IMG/VR virus record: IMGVR_UViG_3300028800_000169
Coordinates: 1-42,003 of that record
DNA from: a virus
Strand: one strand, 5' to 3'
DNA: 42,003 nt
In this document: piece after piece, positions 31,718 to 40,062 of the stretch
Layout of the letters: every line of letters begins with the position of its first letter
Numbering within the stretch: the first letter of the stretch is position 1
Notes under the pieces: generated by a model
The model's database searches: none
Seen by the model: the letters and a program-made list of their open reading frames with translations, nothing else
What the model was told of the DNA's origin: nothing
Program-made: the position numbers and the translations under genes

Positions 31718-33685
31718 ATGGATATTTCCTCACACGAATCCGAGGTTAACGATGGTGGGGCGGTGCTGCCGCGCCGCCCTGATATTAAGGCTGAGGAGCA
31801 CCTCAGCCCCACCCAGCAATCTCTTGTCAATCCGCAATCGGTTGCCCCTCATGCCGCCCCCGATGTCTTCGGACCGGCTGACATCGAGCGCCTCACCGAC
31901 GCCGAGCAGCGCAAGCAGCTTGTCCTGGAATATCGACGCCTCATGTCCAGTGAAGACTTGAGCGGACGCAAAGCCGCCCGGCGCATGGGCCTGCCCCACG
32001 GAAACCTCTGGCGCTGGGATGAGGCGTTCACCAAGTTCGGCTTTGCCGGTCTTTTGGACAACTGCCACAAGTCCGGCCGCAAGCCGCAATTCCCTCCGCT
32101 GACCCCCGAAGAGGAAAAGGCCTTGAGCCAGCTTTTCATGAAGACCAACAAGGACGAGGAATCCGGCTCCATGATGACGGCCACCAAGTTCTTTGCGCTG
32201 GCGCCCGACACCCGCGACGAAGTGCGCAATGCCATCCTGCCGGTCATTGAGGGCGGCTCCGTCCCCCAGACCATCAAGCGCGTGCTGGAGCGAATCACCC
32301 CCACGCATGTTCGCGCCTACCGCCAGCCGGACATGTGCGCCACGCGCGATTTCTCCGGGCAGGTCGGCGCCTTTGCCGACGACAAAATCAACCGCCGCCG
32401 TGTGATTGAATCGGACGACGGCACGCTCAATTTCGCCTGCTGGATTCCCTGGGAACTGGGCGGCGACCCGTGCAGCGACAAGTTCAAGGTGCGCCTGGGG
32501 CGCTGGCAATTTCTGCCCGCCATTGAAGCCGGATGGAGCCACATGTATTTGGGCTATGCCCTGATCTGCCGTCCACGCGGCAGCTACCGGGCTGACGACA
32601 TCCGCGCCCTCATCTGGATGCTCGCCAAGAGCCACGGCCTGCCCGACATGTTCCGCTTTGAGCGCGGTTCGTGGGAAAGCAACCAGATTGTTGACTTGCT
32701 CAAAAAGATGGGAGTCACGCTCAATACTGTCTGGCAGTCCAACCAGAAGCCCTACGTTGAAGGCGGTTTTTCTAGCCTGTGGACTTATCTTTCGGTGATT
32801 GACGGTCAAGTTGGCCGTTACCGTGGGGAGCAGGAAACGGAAAACCTGCTGGTGACCAAATGCCGCGCCGGGCGCTTAGATCCCCGTGAGAAGTTCCCCA
32901 GCCTGGTCCAGTGCATCAAGGCTGTGAACGGCTCTCTAGCCATGCGCAACAGCGACACGATCCGCAGCATCTACGGGCAGTGGGTTCCCGAGGTGCGCCA
33001 TGCTCAACTCAAGGAGGAGCGCCCCTGGCGTCAGCTCGCGCCTGAAATGGAGTTTCTTTTCTCGCCGTTTGTGCGCGAATGGACGGTTGCCAAAGGCACG
33101 GTGGGCGGCAAAGTCCCCATTCTTGAAGACTACTCCGCGCCGTTCTATTTTGAGGCGGATGACCTCTGGCGCTGGAACGGCCACAAAGTCCGCGTTTACT
33201 TCGACCCCATTGCCACGCCCTGCATGGCCACTATCGTGGCCATGGAAGAATACAACGGCTACCGGCCCGAGGAAATCATCTGCCGCGCCACCTTGACCCC
33301 CAGCCCGCTCCCGCATTTTTGCCGCGCTGCCGTGGGCTGGAGCGAAGAGGAGCAAATCAAGCAAACCGGCTGGCGCGCCGCCGCCCTGGGTGCGATGCGC
33401 AGGGATCTCCTTGCCCTGGACACACGCGGCCAGGTCAAAGCCGCCGTGAGCGAATCGCGCGACGGCCAGGGCGGCTTCAGCCGCATCGAATCGGGCGCAG
33501 CGGCGTCTGCCAATACGTCCGATCAGTCCAATGCGACCGCTCCGTCCAAACTGTCCGTTCCCTCCCGTTCCCGCTCCACGACGCCGCTGCCCACGCCCGA
33601 GCAATCCAGAAACCGAAACGATCTCTTAGCTAAGCAGGCCGCTTTTGCCCGCAAGGCTAGACAGGAAGCCGAGTCAACCTATTAG
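31718..33685 (+). CDS. MuA-like transposase
   Basis: 655 aa, as long as MuA (663). HTH at residues 82-105 (LSGRKAARRMGLPHGNLWRW). RNase H-fold core: D233/D234 in ESDDGTLNFACW, a second acid in MFRFERGSWES (E315 or E320) where Mu has Asp, and E348 in NQKPYVEGGF. A beta-barrel domain follows (FEADDLWRWNGHKVRVYFDP), then a Ser/Thr-rich tail with a GATCAGTCC repeat. It binds the terminal repeats, pairs the ends and joins them to target DNA. Residues 13-35 are encoded by a 60-bp dispersed repeat (31754-31813). Confidence 0.85.
   Translation: MDISSHESEVNDGGAVLPRRPDIKAEEHLSPTQQSLVNPQSVAPHAAPDVFGPADIERLTDAEQRKQLVLEYRRLMSSEDLSGRKAARRMGLPHGNLWRWDEAFTKFGFAGLLDNCHKSGRKPQFPPLTPEEEKALSQLFMKTNKDEESGSMMTATKFFALAPDTRDEVRNAILPVIEGGSVPQTIKRVLERITPTHVRAYRQPDMCATRDFSGQVGAFADDKINRRRVIESDDGTLNFACWIPWELGGDPCSDKFKVRLGRWQFLPAIEAGWSHMYLGYALICRPRGSYRADDIRALIWMLAKSHGLPDMFRFERGSWESNQIVDLLKKMGVTLNTVWQSNQKPYVEGGFSSLWTYLSVIDGQVGRYRGEQETENLLVTKCRAGRLDPREKFPSLVQCIKAVNGSLAMRNSDTIRSIYGQWVPEVRHAQLKEERPWRQLAPEMEFLFSPFVREWTVAKGTVGGKVPILEDYSAPFYFEADDLWRWNGHKVRVYFDPIATPCMATIVAMEEYNGYRPEEIICRATLTPSPLPHFCRAAVGWSEEEQIKQTGWRAAALGAMRRDLLALDTRGQVKAAVSESRDGQGGFSRIESGAAASANTSDQSNATAPSKLSVPSRSRSTTPLPTPEQSRNRNDLLAKQAAFARKARQEAESTY
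31754..31813. repeat. 60-bp GGTGGGGCGGTGCTGC repeat inside the transposase gene
   Basis: Differs by one base from the copy at 15455-15514 (TATTAAGG for TATTAGGG) and is read in frame. Confidence 0.9.
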
Positions 33686-33701
33686 TCAACAATTAAAGAT
33701 C

Positions 33702-34796
33702 ATGAACACAGAAAACGCCCAAACTGAAACCCCCAAATCACCCACGCCCGATTCGTATCTGCGGCTGGATGAAAAAACCGTCGAGCGGCGCACCGCCAAT
33801 TATCCCGATGCCGTGCGCGAGCCCATCCTCTGGCTCGCTGCCTTCACCCGCGAGAAGTGCGGCAAGAACCTTTCCAGCCTGGAGGCCAAATGCCGCAAGC
33901 TCAAACTCAAGTGCGACTACACTTACTTCTACCGGATTTTCACTGGAAAATATTTTCAGGTGGATCCCGCCAATGGCCAGCTCATTGGCTCCGTCCCCAA
34001 TTTGCTGCGCCACATCGAAGTGCTGCGCAAGCAGGATCGCATCGACTGGCGAGCCGGCAAGATGCCCTTCATCACGACGCCCACGGCGGAGCTGATCTTT
34101 AACTTGATTGATAAGAAATGCCAGCCCGGCCGCGTGAACCGATTTGGCAGCATCATCGGCCCCACCGGCAGCCAGAAATCAAGCTGCTTCAAGGAATACA
34201 AGAGTTTGCATGATTACTGCGTCCATATTGAAGCGCCTGAGAAACCGCGCATGGGCCAGTTCCTCACCGACCTGGCGGTCGCCTATGGCGAGCCCCGCAG
34301 CCTCAACCAATCCAAGAAAATCTTTGCCATCCACTCCACGGTCAACGAAAAGAAATGCATCATCGTTGACAACGTCCAGCGCCTCTACCTTGAGAAGAAC
34401 GGCGGCGAGCAGACCATCTTCAACTTCCTGCAAAAGCTCCAGGACGACACCGGCTGCACGATCATCATGAGCTACACGCCCGATTTCGTGCGCACCCTTC
34501 AAAACGGCGTCGATCGCGGCTACTTCGAGCAATTCATCGGGCGCATGGGCGGACTCAACCGCTCCCTGGTCCTGCCCGATTACACCCCGGCTGAGGACCT
34601 GCTTTGCATCGCCAATGCCTACGGTCTGCAAGACGCCGAAAAGCACGTCAATTACCTGGACAAAATTGCCCACGAACCCGGCCGCATCCGCATTGTGTTC
34701 GAGGATTTGCAGGACGCCAAGCAGCTCGCCGACAGCGAGGACAAGCCCTTGACCATCGACCATCTGCGCCTCGTGCGCGGCGAGGAGGTAAAATGA
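33702..34796 (+). CDS. MuB-like AAA+ ATPase
   Basis: 364 aa from ATG 33702; 13 nt after the transposase region. N-terminal HTH-like and helical part, then a P-loop GPTGSQKS (153-160) with Gln where Gly normally precedes Lys, Walker B CIIVDNVQRLYL (219-230), and sensor-type TIIMSYTPDF. It follows the transposase as MuB follows MuA and would bind target DNA and give target immunity. The P-loop change may affect nucleotide use. Confidence 0.8.
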   Translation: MNTENAQTETPKSPTPDSYLRLDEKTVERRTANYPDAVREPILWLAAFTREKCGKNLSSLEAKCRKLKLKCDYTYFYRIFTGKYFQVDPANGQLIGSVPNLLRHIEVLRKQDRIDWRAGKMPFITTPTAELIFNLIDKKCQPGRVNRFGSIIGPTGSQKSSCFKEYKSLHDYCVHIEAPEKPRMGQFLTDLAVAYGEPRSLNQSKKIFAIHSTVNEKKCIIVDNVQRLYLEKNGGEQTIFNFLQKLQDDTGCTIIMSYTPDFVRTLQNGVDRGYFEQFIGRMGGLNRSLVLPDYTPAEDLLCIANAYGLQDAEKHVNYLDKIAHEPGRIRIVFEDLQDAKQLADSEDKPLTIDHLRLVRGEEVK

Positions 34797-35128
34797 AATA
34801 CATTTACCACGTTGTTTACCGTTTCAGCATGGCCCGTGGGGATTCAGGCGACGGATCAATTGAGATTACAACCACAAGCCCCATCACCAGAGAAGACCAG
34901 ATTAAAGAAATCTCAGATTTCATTAGCAGGGAGGTGCAGTCAAAAAGCCTGATCATCACCAACTTCATCCTATTGCGCACGGAACCGGTTTTAGAATCTG
35001 ATGACCTTGCGTGGCGAATTGAACTCGCTATCAATAGTTTTTTTCCTTCTTTGGACGGCACCGACCTCACCAGGAATCAGCAACTGGCGCTCACCCAGTG
35101 CATTCTTAACAAAGTGAGGGAACCATGA
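34793..35128 (+). CDS. Small conserved phage protein
   Basis: 111 aa from ATG 34793 (MKYIYHVVYRFSMARGDSGD), ATGA overlap with the ATPase. Beta-alpha-beta start with GSIEITTTSPITREDQIKEI and ISREVQSKSLIITNFILL. The N-terminal 65 residues look like a compact widespread phage domain. Function unknown. Confidence 0.65.
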   Translation: MKYIYHVVYRFSMARGDSGDGSIEITTTSPITREDQIKEISDFISREVQSKSLIITNFILLRTEPVLESDDLAWRIELAINSFFPSLDGTDLTRNQQLALTQCILNKVREP

Positions 35129-35349
35129 GTGTTTGCACACTGCCACAGGATTTAGCAACCGTGGAGCCCTGCAATGTCTGCCACACCGCTGAGCACTTGG
35201 TCTGGAAGCGCTGGGAAGGCACGACCTGGTGGATCAAATGCCAGGGCTGCGGCCAGCTTGGGGGAACCAGTTTCAACCAGGACACCGCCGCCCAGAAATG
35301 GAACGAGCACGTCGCCTCCAACCGCCGCGTTTTCGGGAGGGCACAATGA
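35125..35349 (+). CDS. Lar-like restriction-alleviation zinc protein
   Basis: 74 aa with two zinc knuckles, PCNVC and CQGCG, followed by TAAQKWNEHV; this CxxC...CxxCG...AxxxWN pattern is that of the Lar family, which eases type I restriction in E. coli phages. ATGA overlap with both neighbours. It would act soon after entry. Other small zinc proteins share the motif. Confidence 0.6.
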   Translation: MSVCTLPQDLATVEPCNVCHTAEHLVWKRWEGTTWWIKCQGCGQLGGTSFNQDTAAQKWNEHVASNRRVFGRAQ

Positions 35350-35771
35350 ACGCTATCACCAAACCCACTCTTCACGCGCTGCGCGTCCACATCGCCACCC
35401 CTGAAGGCAAGCCCCTTTGCAGCATCGCCCAAAAAGTGACCACCTGGCAAACCGATCTGGCCGAGCCCAACTGCAAGCTCTGCGCCCGCCGCAAAGCCAA
35501 AAAAGAGCGTAGCAGTCGAGGTGACGAGACTCAAACTGCAAAGTTCATAGTGCAAATTACAGCCAGAGCGCCAATTGGTCTGACTGTCATGTTTCTAAGA
35601 AATGGCTTCAGCCTCTGCCCTGACAACGACGCCACCTTGTTTCCCGACGAGGCCAGCGCCCAAACCGCAATCAATAATCATCCCAATCTCACTCAATTCG
35701 CACCTAAAATCATGCCAGTAAATGTGAAACCAAAACCAACCACAAAGAGCACAAAGGACACAAAGATATGA
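35346..35771 (+). CDS. Early protein with repeat-derived C-terminus
   Basis: 141 aa from ATG 35346. First part: LRVHIATPEGKPLCSIAQKV then EPNCKLCARRKAKKE, a CxxC zinc-like piece; the second part (FIVQITARAPIGLTVMFLRN) differs in composition and may have been a separate gene. The C-terminus KPTTKSTKDTKI is encoded by the arm of an inverted repeat (35738-35800). No family recognised. Confidence 0.55.
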   Translation: MNAITKPTLHALRVHIATPEGKPLCSIAQKVTTWQTDLAEPNCKLCARRKAKKERSSRGDETQTAKFIVQITARAPIGLTVMFLRNGFSLCPDNDATLFPDEASAQTAINNHPNLTQFAPKIMPVNVKPKPTTKSTKDTKI

Positions 35772-35800
35772 ACTCTGTGCTCTCTGTGATCTCTGTGGTT
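35738..35800. repeat. ACCACAGAGA-family inverted repeat (hairpin)
   Basis: AACCACAAAGAGCACAAAGG (from 35738) faces CTCTGTGCTCTCTGTGATCT then CTGTGGTT (to 35800), forming a long imperfect hairpin that ends in AAAAAC. Lies between two early genes; could attenuate transcription. Confidence 0.7.
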
Positions 35801-35816
35801 AAAAACTCCTAATCAT

Positions 35817-36341
35817 ATGACCTCCCTTACCGAAATCGAACTGTACACCAAATCTTACGCCGACGCCCGCGAAGAGCTCACCAAGGTTGTCAACCGCGTG
35901 AACCAGCTTCAGGAAAAGATTCACGCCCGCTACCTTCGCGACATTAAGCGACTGCTGGCCAAAGCCGCTGAGCGCCAAGTCAAGCTCGCCGCCCTGATCG
36001 AAGGTTCTCCCACGCTCTTCACCAAGCCGCGCACCCTGATTGTCCACGGGATCAAAATCGGATTCCGCAAAGGCAAGGGCGGCATCGAATGGGACGACGA
36101 CGCCCAAGTCGTGAAATTGATCAAGAAGCTTTTCCCTGAGCAAGCCGATCTCCTGATCCACACCGAAGAGACGCCCGTCAAAAACGCCCTCTCCGAACTG
36201 CCCGCCGCCGATTTGAAGCGCCTGGGCATCACCGTCGAGGACACCGGGGACGTGGTTGTGATCAAGCCCGTTGACAGCGCCGTGGACAAGATTGTGAAGG
36301 CCCTCCTCAAAAACGCCACCGAAGAAAAGGAGGCCGCATGA
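35817..36341 (+). CDS. Gam-like host-nuclease inhibitor
   Basis: 174 aa. Long N-terminal coiled coil (YTKSYADAREELTKVVNRVN), then the Gam core, SPTLFTKPRTLIVHGIKIGF and RKGKGGIEWDDDAQVVKLIK, and a C-terminus with LGITVEDTGDVVVIKP. Mu Gam binds DNA ends as a Ku-like dimer and blocks RecBCD. Length matches Mu Gam (174 aa). Confidence 0.8.
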   Translation: MTSLTEIELYTKSYADAREELTKVVNRVNQLQEKIHARYLRDIKRLLAKAAERQVKLAALIEGSPTLFTKPRTLIVHGIKIGFRKGKGGIEWDDDAQVVKLIKKLFPEQADLLIHTEETPVKNALSELPAADLKRLGITVEDTGDVVVIKPVDSAVDKIVKALLKNATEEKEAA

Positions 36342-36550
36342 GCATTACTCCCCTTCATCCTTCGTTTGAAGACGCACGATCTCTGAGCTGGATAGTTCAT
36401 ACCAGCGTGGATGATGCGAAAACGACCATTGCCAATGCCAGCAAAGAGCAATGTGAGGCAGCCTTAACGTATCTGCAAACCAAGAACAAACATCACAAGA
36501 CCCGCATCAAGATGATTCAAGCGCGCCTCAAGCGACTGTCAAAAGTTTAG
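36338..36550 (+). CDS. Small early protein
   Basis: 70 aa, ATGA overlap with Gam. Ends in a basic helix (KHHKTRIKMIQARLKRLSKV). Unknown function. Confidence 0.6.
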   Translation: MSITPLHPSFEDARSLSWIVHTSVDDAKTTIANASKEQCEAALTYLQTKNKHHKTRIKMIQARLKRLSKV

Positions 36551-36592
36551 CGAAAATTAGTGAAGATTAGCGGTTAAAAAACGCCCAAACCT

Positions 36593-36973
36593 ATGAACCC
36601 AAAAGGAAATCGCAAAGAAGTAATGGATCTGGCAGCCCAACGCCAACAGCGCGCCATCGCCTGGATCCGCTCCCTGCCGACTGGAGAATTCACCAGGATG
36701 GCGATCGCCAAAAACATAGGCTGCACCTACAACGAATCCAAATTCGTCATCTGGGCGCTCCTGTCAAAAGGGCTGATTGAAAAAGTCAATAACAGCAAGC
36801 CTAGAACCTACGGACTCATTGGCCGCGCCATAAAGGCAACACCCGCCAAAGTCGCCACTCCCATCATCGATCCCAGAACAGACAGGGAGAAATCATATTG
36901 GCAGTTTCGATCGGCGCTAAATATTTTACCCGTCGAAAGTCTGGCCAGCCGTTTCACCAACCGAGGGAATTAA
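36593..36973 (+). CDS. Winged-helix early protein
   Basis: 126 aa; RAIAWIRSLPTGEFTRMAIA then KNIGCTYNESKFVIWALLSK and GLIEKVNNSKPRTYGLIG make a winged helix in residues 20-76. The rest is low-complexity. A regulatory role is likely. Confidence 0.6.
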   Translation: MNPKGNRKEVMDLAAQRQQRAIAWIRSLPTGEFTRMAIAKNIGCTYNESKFVIWALLSKGLIEKVNNSKPRTYGLIGRAIKATPAKVATPIIDPRTDREKSYWQFRSALNILPVESLASRFTNRGN

Positions 36974-36982
36974 TCATGAGCA

Positions 36983-37018
36983 TTCTTCTTTCGCTTATTT
37001 CGCGTGTTTCGCGGTTAT
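36983..37018. repeat. TTTCGCTTATTTCGC-family repeat
   Basis: CTTTCGCTTATTTCGCGTGT then TTCGCGGTTA, leading directly to the next ATG at 37017. Confidence 0.65.
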
Positions 37019-37556
37019 GACTCCCCTTCAATCCAAATTCTATTTCCGCCTCTGGAACGCCGCCTGCAAGGCCAATGAATGGCGCATGCAGAACTGCCGA
37101 CTTCAGAACGCCGATCCCGAGGCCGGCCGCTCCGACATGGCCACCGCCGTCCTCAGCGCAGCCGCCCAGCTCGCCGCCGCCGAACACCGGGGCGTGCAGC
37201 TCAACGATCTGCGCCACGCCGTTCACATCGCCGCCGTCAACCGCAACTGTGGCCACGACGATATCAGCACCAAGCAATTTGGCCGCGTCAAGGCGTTGCT
37301 CCAGCTCCTGATCAATCCCGATGATTTAGCCGCCATGAACGAATGGCTGCACCCGGAGCTGGATCAGCGCCGCCAGGCCATCGGCCGCATCCGCCAGGTT
37401 CCCTACGCCTACGCCGCCGCGATCAGCAAGCAGCGCTTTGGCACCGCCAACTGGGAAAGCCTAAACGACCACGACCTTTACCAGTTAGCCATGACCACCA
37501 GCGCCCGCAACCGTTCCCATCAGTCAAATAAGTCCCATCAATCCGACCCCTATTAA
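37017..37556 (+). CDS. Conserved early protein (possibly Mu gp16/GemA-position)
   Basis: 179 aa. Helical: QLNDLRHAVHIAAVNRNCGH then DISTKQFGRVKALLQLLINP and RQVPYAYAAAISKQRFGTAN. The HAVHIAA and LLQLL elements and its place after Gam recall the DUF1018/GemA group, but the match is weak. The C-terminus SHQSNKSHQSDPY is made by a GATCAGTCC-type repeat (37515-37550). Confidence 0.5.
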   Translation: MTPLQSKFYFRLWNAACKANEWRMQNCRLQNADPEAGRSDMATAVLSAAAQLAAAEHRGVQLNDLRHAVHIAAVNRNCGHDDISTKQFGRVKALLQLLINPDDLAAMNEWLHPELDQRRQAIGRIRQVPYAYAAAISKQRFGTANWESLNDHDLYQLAMTTSARNRSHQSNKSHQSDPY

Positions 37557-37558
37557 TT

Positions 37559-37879
37559 ATGAATCTAACATTCCCAAATTATCATACAAACTTCGGCCTG
37601 CCTTTTTTCTGGCGTGATGAAGTCAGTGGCATTCTAGAATTAGCCGTCACGGCTTATCTGGGTTACCGCTGCAACACGGGCCCGGAACCGACACCCGATC
37701 AGGTTTCTCTTTTGCGCGAGTATTTTCGGCACTGGATCAATGCCCCCTGCTGGAGCGAGAACGAGGGTTTTGAGGAAGAAATGGCTCACCTCAAAAGCTC
37801 CATCGATGGTTTGACATCCTGCGATCAGCTCGCCGCCTGGATCAAGGAAGCACTCGAAATTGGATTAGACCCATTATGA
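37559..37879 (+). CDS. Unknown early protein
   Basis: 106 aa: FFWRDEVSGILELAVTAYLG, DQVSLLREYFRHWINAPCWS, DGLTSCDQLAAWIKEALEIG. Well-structured helical sequence, ATGA overlap with the DUF3820 gene. No family recognised. Confidence 0.6.
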   Translation: MNLTFPNYHTNFGLPFFWRDEVSGILELAVTAYLGYRCNTGPEPTPDQVSLLREYFRHWINAPCWSENEGFEEEMAHLKSSIDGLTSCDQLAAWIKEALEIGLDPL

Positions 37880-38238
37880 ACCCGCTCCCTCCACTCACTG
37901 GCGACGACAAACTCACCTTTGGCAAATGGGAAAACACCCCGCTTAAAAACGTGCCCTCCCATTACCTTGATTGGCTCCTGGGAAAAGCCTTCATCGCCGA
38001 GCGTTTCCCCCGCCTGCACGCCTATTGCAAAACCCGCCGCCAAGCCGAACAAGCGCCGACATCGGTCCAAGCCGTCCGATCCGCACCGAAAGCTCCAACG
38101 GAGCGCCCCATCCCAGCCCAGGGCAACGCCCTGGGAACTGTGCCCCCTCCTGTCAAAAGCCCTGAAGGGGCGAAACAAACCCCCTATCAAGCCAAAATTC
38201 AAGACCTGATCGCCCAAATGAGAAAGGAAGCCAAATAA
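37876..38238 (+). CDS. DUF3820-family protein with an inserted repeat
   Basis: 120 aa. The first 50 residues, LTFGKWENTPLKNVPSHYLD then WLL, are a DUF3820 domain (FGKYKG-PL-DVP-YL-WLL pattern), often found beside exonucleases and in phage early regions. Residues about 75-100 are translated from a GC-rich dispersed repeat (GCTCCAACGGAGCG ... CCCAGGGCAACGCCCTGGG ... AGCCCTGAAGGGGCG, 38093-38174) with palindromic pieces. The last 20 residues are a normal helix. Confidence 0.7.
   Translation: MNPLPPLTGDDKLTFGKWENTPLKNVPSHYLDWLLGKAFIAERFPRLHAYCKTRRQAEQAPTSVQAVRSAPKAPTERPIPAQGNALGTVPPPVKSPEGAKQTPYQAKIQDLIAQMRKEAK
38093..38174. repeat. GC-rich palindromic repeat in the DUF3820 gene
   Basis: Three small palindromes in series: GCTCCAACGGAGCG, CCCAGGGCAACGCCCTGGG and GCCCTGAAGGGGC. 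The last is a widely spread bacterial intergenic repeat type; here it is in frame. Confidence 0.65.
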
Positions 38239-38507
38239 TGCCAACCATCATCACCATCGGATATCGGAGATTCCTTCTCAAAGACACCGCTAATCTCAAC
38301 GTGCTGCTCAAGTGCTTCGAAGGCGCCATTGCCCTGGAATACGACCACATCGGCACCAAGAAAGTCTTTTATCCAGATACCGATAGAACCGTTGATGTCA
38401 GCGTCGAAATTGTCAGCAAGAAACAGGTTCTCCTTGCCAAGCCCCGAATTGCAATCCCTGAAAAAGCCAGCGCGGATTGCCACGGAAAAGACATCACTGG
38501 CCAATAA
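38238..38507 (+). CDS. Unknown early protein
   Basis: 89 aa, TAATG overlap with the previous gene. [20 protein letters not shown] then [20 protein letters not shown]; the pattern of a short beta-rich phage protein. Upstream of thymidylate synthase. Confidence 0.6.
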   Translation: MPTIITIGYRRFLLKDTANLNVLLKCFEGAIALEYDHIGTKKVFYPDTDRTVDVSVEIVSKKQVLLAKPRIAIPEKASADCHGKDITGQ

Positions 38508-38527
38508 CTGATAAAAACAAATACACC

Positions 38528-39373
38528 ATGCAACAATACCTCGAACTCCTAGACCACTTATTAACTCACGGAAAAGACCGTCCAGATCGCACCGGCGTCG
38601 GCACGCGTGGCGTGTTCGGCTACCAGATGCGCTTCAACCTTCAGGAAGGATTTCCCCTCCTGACCACCAAGAAGGTTCATGTCAAATCGATCATTCACGA
38701 GCTGCTCTGGTTTTTGAGCGGGTCTGGCAATATTGCCTATCTCAAAAAAAACGGCGTCACGATCTGGGATGAATGGGCCGATGCGGACGGTGACCTTGGC
38801 CCTGTGTATGGAGTGCAATGGCGGCACTGGAGATACAATCAACAGGTTCGTAAGTCCTTGGGAGTGGTCGAAGTCCAAATCGGTGAGGTTGACCAGATTG
38901 CCAACTTGATTCGGGATTTGAAATCCAATCCGTTCAGCCGCCGCCACATTGTCAGTGCCTGGAATCCCCCGTTGATTCCTTTGATGAAACTCCCCCCCTG
39001 CCACACGCTCTGGCAGTGCTACGTGGAAGAGGTGGATAAGCATACCGTTCCCACTCTGCATCTCCACCTTTATGCCCGATCTATTGATTCGTTTCTGGGA
39101 TTGCCTTTCAACATTGCCAGCTATGCCTTCCTGCTCACCATGCTGGCGCATGTGACCGACATGGACCCTGGAGATCTGATCATCAGCTTCGGGGATTTGC
39201 ACCTGTATAAGAATCATTTTGCCCAGGCTAAAGAGCAGCTCAGCCGTGAGCCGCGCCGGCTTCCCCTGTTGTGTTTGCCTCGCCGTGAGAGCATCGACCA
39301 ATTCAGTTACGATGATTTTGAAATCATAGGCTACAATCCCCATCCCGCAATCAAGGCCCCCATCGCGGTGTAA
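38528..39373 (+). CDS. thyA: Thymidylate synthase ThyA
   Basis: 281 aa from ATG 38528 (the frame opens upstream). Folate-dependent methylation of dUMP to dTMP. Signatures: [60 protein letters not shown], the catalytic Cys158 in [14 protein letters not shown], and GDLHLYKNH. Slightly longer than E. coli ThyA (264). It would secure dTTP during replicative transposition. Confidence 0.95.
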   Translation: MQQYLELLDHLLTHGKDRPDRTGVGTRGVFGYQMRFNLQEGFPLLTTKKVHVKSIIHELLWFLSGSGNIAYLKKNGVTIWDEWADADGDLGPVYGVQWRHWRYNQQVRKSLGVVEVQIGEVDQIANLIRDLKSNPFSRRHIVSAWNPPLIPLMKLPPCHTLWQCYVEEVDKHTVPTLHLHLYARSIDSFLGLPFNIASYAFLLTMLAHVTDMDPGDLIISFGDLHLYKNHFAQAKEQLSREPRRLPLLCLPRRESIDQFSYDDFEIIGYNPHPAIKAPIAV

Positions 39374-39377
39374 TAAT

Positions 39378-39737
39378 ATGAGCACTGCCAGCCAAATTGA
39401 CTTGCCTCTGTTCAAGGCCGATCCCAAGAGCCCAAACTTTTCTTTTATGATCGAGCTATTGACCGGCAAGGACTGGCAGACCTCCCGCGAGCTGCTCACT
39501 CGGATCGGACGGCCCGACACCGATGGCAATCGCCGCAGCCTTCGGGCCGTGGCCGAGGCCAGCGAGGGCCGCATTGCGGGCGGGCAGAAGGGTTACAAAC
39601 TGGTCGAACAAATGACCGCCGAAGAATTCCATCATTACCGAAACTGGATGCTCAGTCAGACCACCAAAATGGAGCGTCGCATCCTTCAATCCGACAAAGT
39701 CTTTTACGGTCGCAAGCCCGTCCCCGCAACACTATGA
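39378..39737 (+). CDS. Winged-helix protein
   Basis: 119 aa; IELLTGKDWQTSRELLTRIG then RSLRAVAEASEGRIAGGQKG and YKLVEQMTAEEFHHYRNWM form an N-terminal HTH with wing plus a C-terminal helix. Joined to the next gene by ATGA. Such a protein after replication genes suggests a regulatory or replication-initiation accessory role. Confidence 0.6.
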   Translation: MSTASQIDLPLFKADPKSPNFSFMIELLTGKDWQTSRELLTRIGRPDTDGNRRSLRAVAEASEGRIAGGQKGYKLVEQMTAEEFHHYRNWMLSQTTKMERRILQSDKVFYGRKPVPATL

Positions 39738-40051
39738 GCCCAAACGAAACTATTGTTACCACAATCAATAATAACTCCCCTGAATGGAAGGTTCACACAT
39801 CGCGTTTATTGATTGAAATTGTTCAAAGCACAAATCAGCCAATTCTCAAACATCCTCTTAATATTTTCGGAAAAATACTAGCAAAAGTGGGCGAACGTGC
39901 TGCCGAAATAAACGATCTTCAATTAAATGCGCTGATGTGCCGTCTTACAATTTACACCATTGCCGATCCATACAGTTCATATTATGATCCTAAGGCAGTA
40001 GAGGAAATTATTCGCGCAGCAGATAGGGAACGCAAGATGAAGGTCGAATAA
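39734..40051 (+). CDS. Unknown protein, AT-richer than its neighbours
   Basis: 105 aa: WKVHTSRLLIEIVQSTNQPI, LNIFGKILAKVGERAAEIND, YYDPKAVEEIIRAADRERKM. Its codons are clearly AT-richer than the flanking genes, suggesting separate acquisition. ATGA overlap upstream, 11 nt before the F-like gene. Confidence 0.6.
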   Translation: MSPNETIVTTINNNSPEWKVHTSRLLIEIVQSTNQPILKHPLNIFGKILAKVGERAAEINDLQLNALMCRLTIYTIADPYSSYYDPKAVEEIIRAADRERKMKVE

Positions 40052-40062
40052 CTCTAATCTAA

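Noticed and set aside
31730-32809. 359-aa minus-strand ORF
   Set aside because: Antisense to the transposase catalytic core; composition of a complementary frame.
37017-37556. Confident GemA (Mu gp16) call
   Set aside because: Only HAVHIAA and position agree; the rest does not fit well, so it is left as a conserved unknown.
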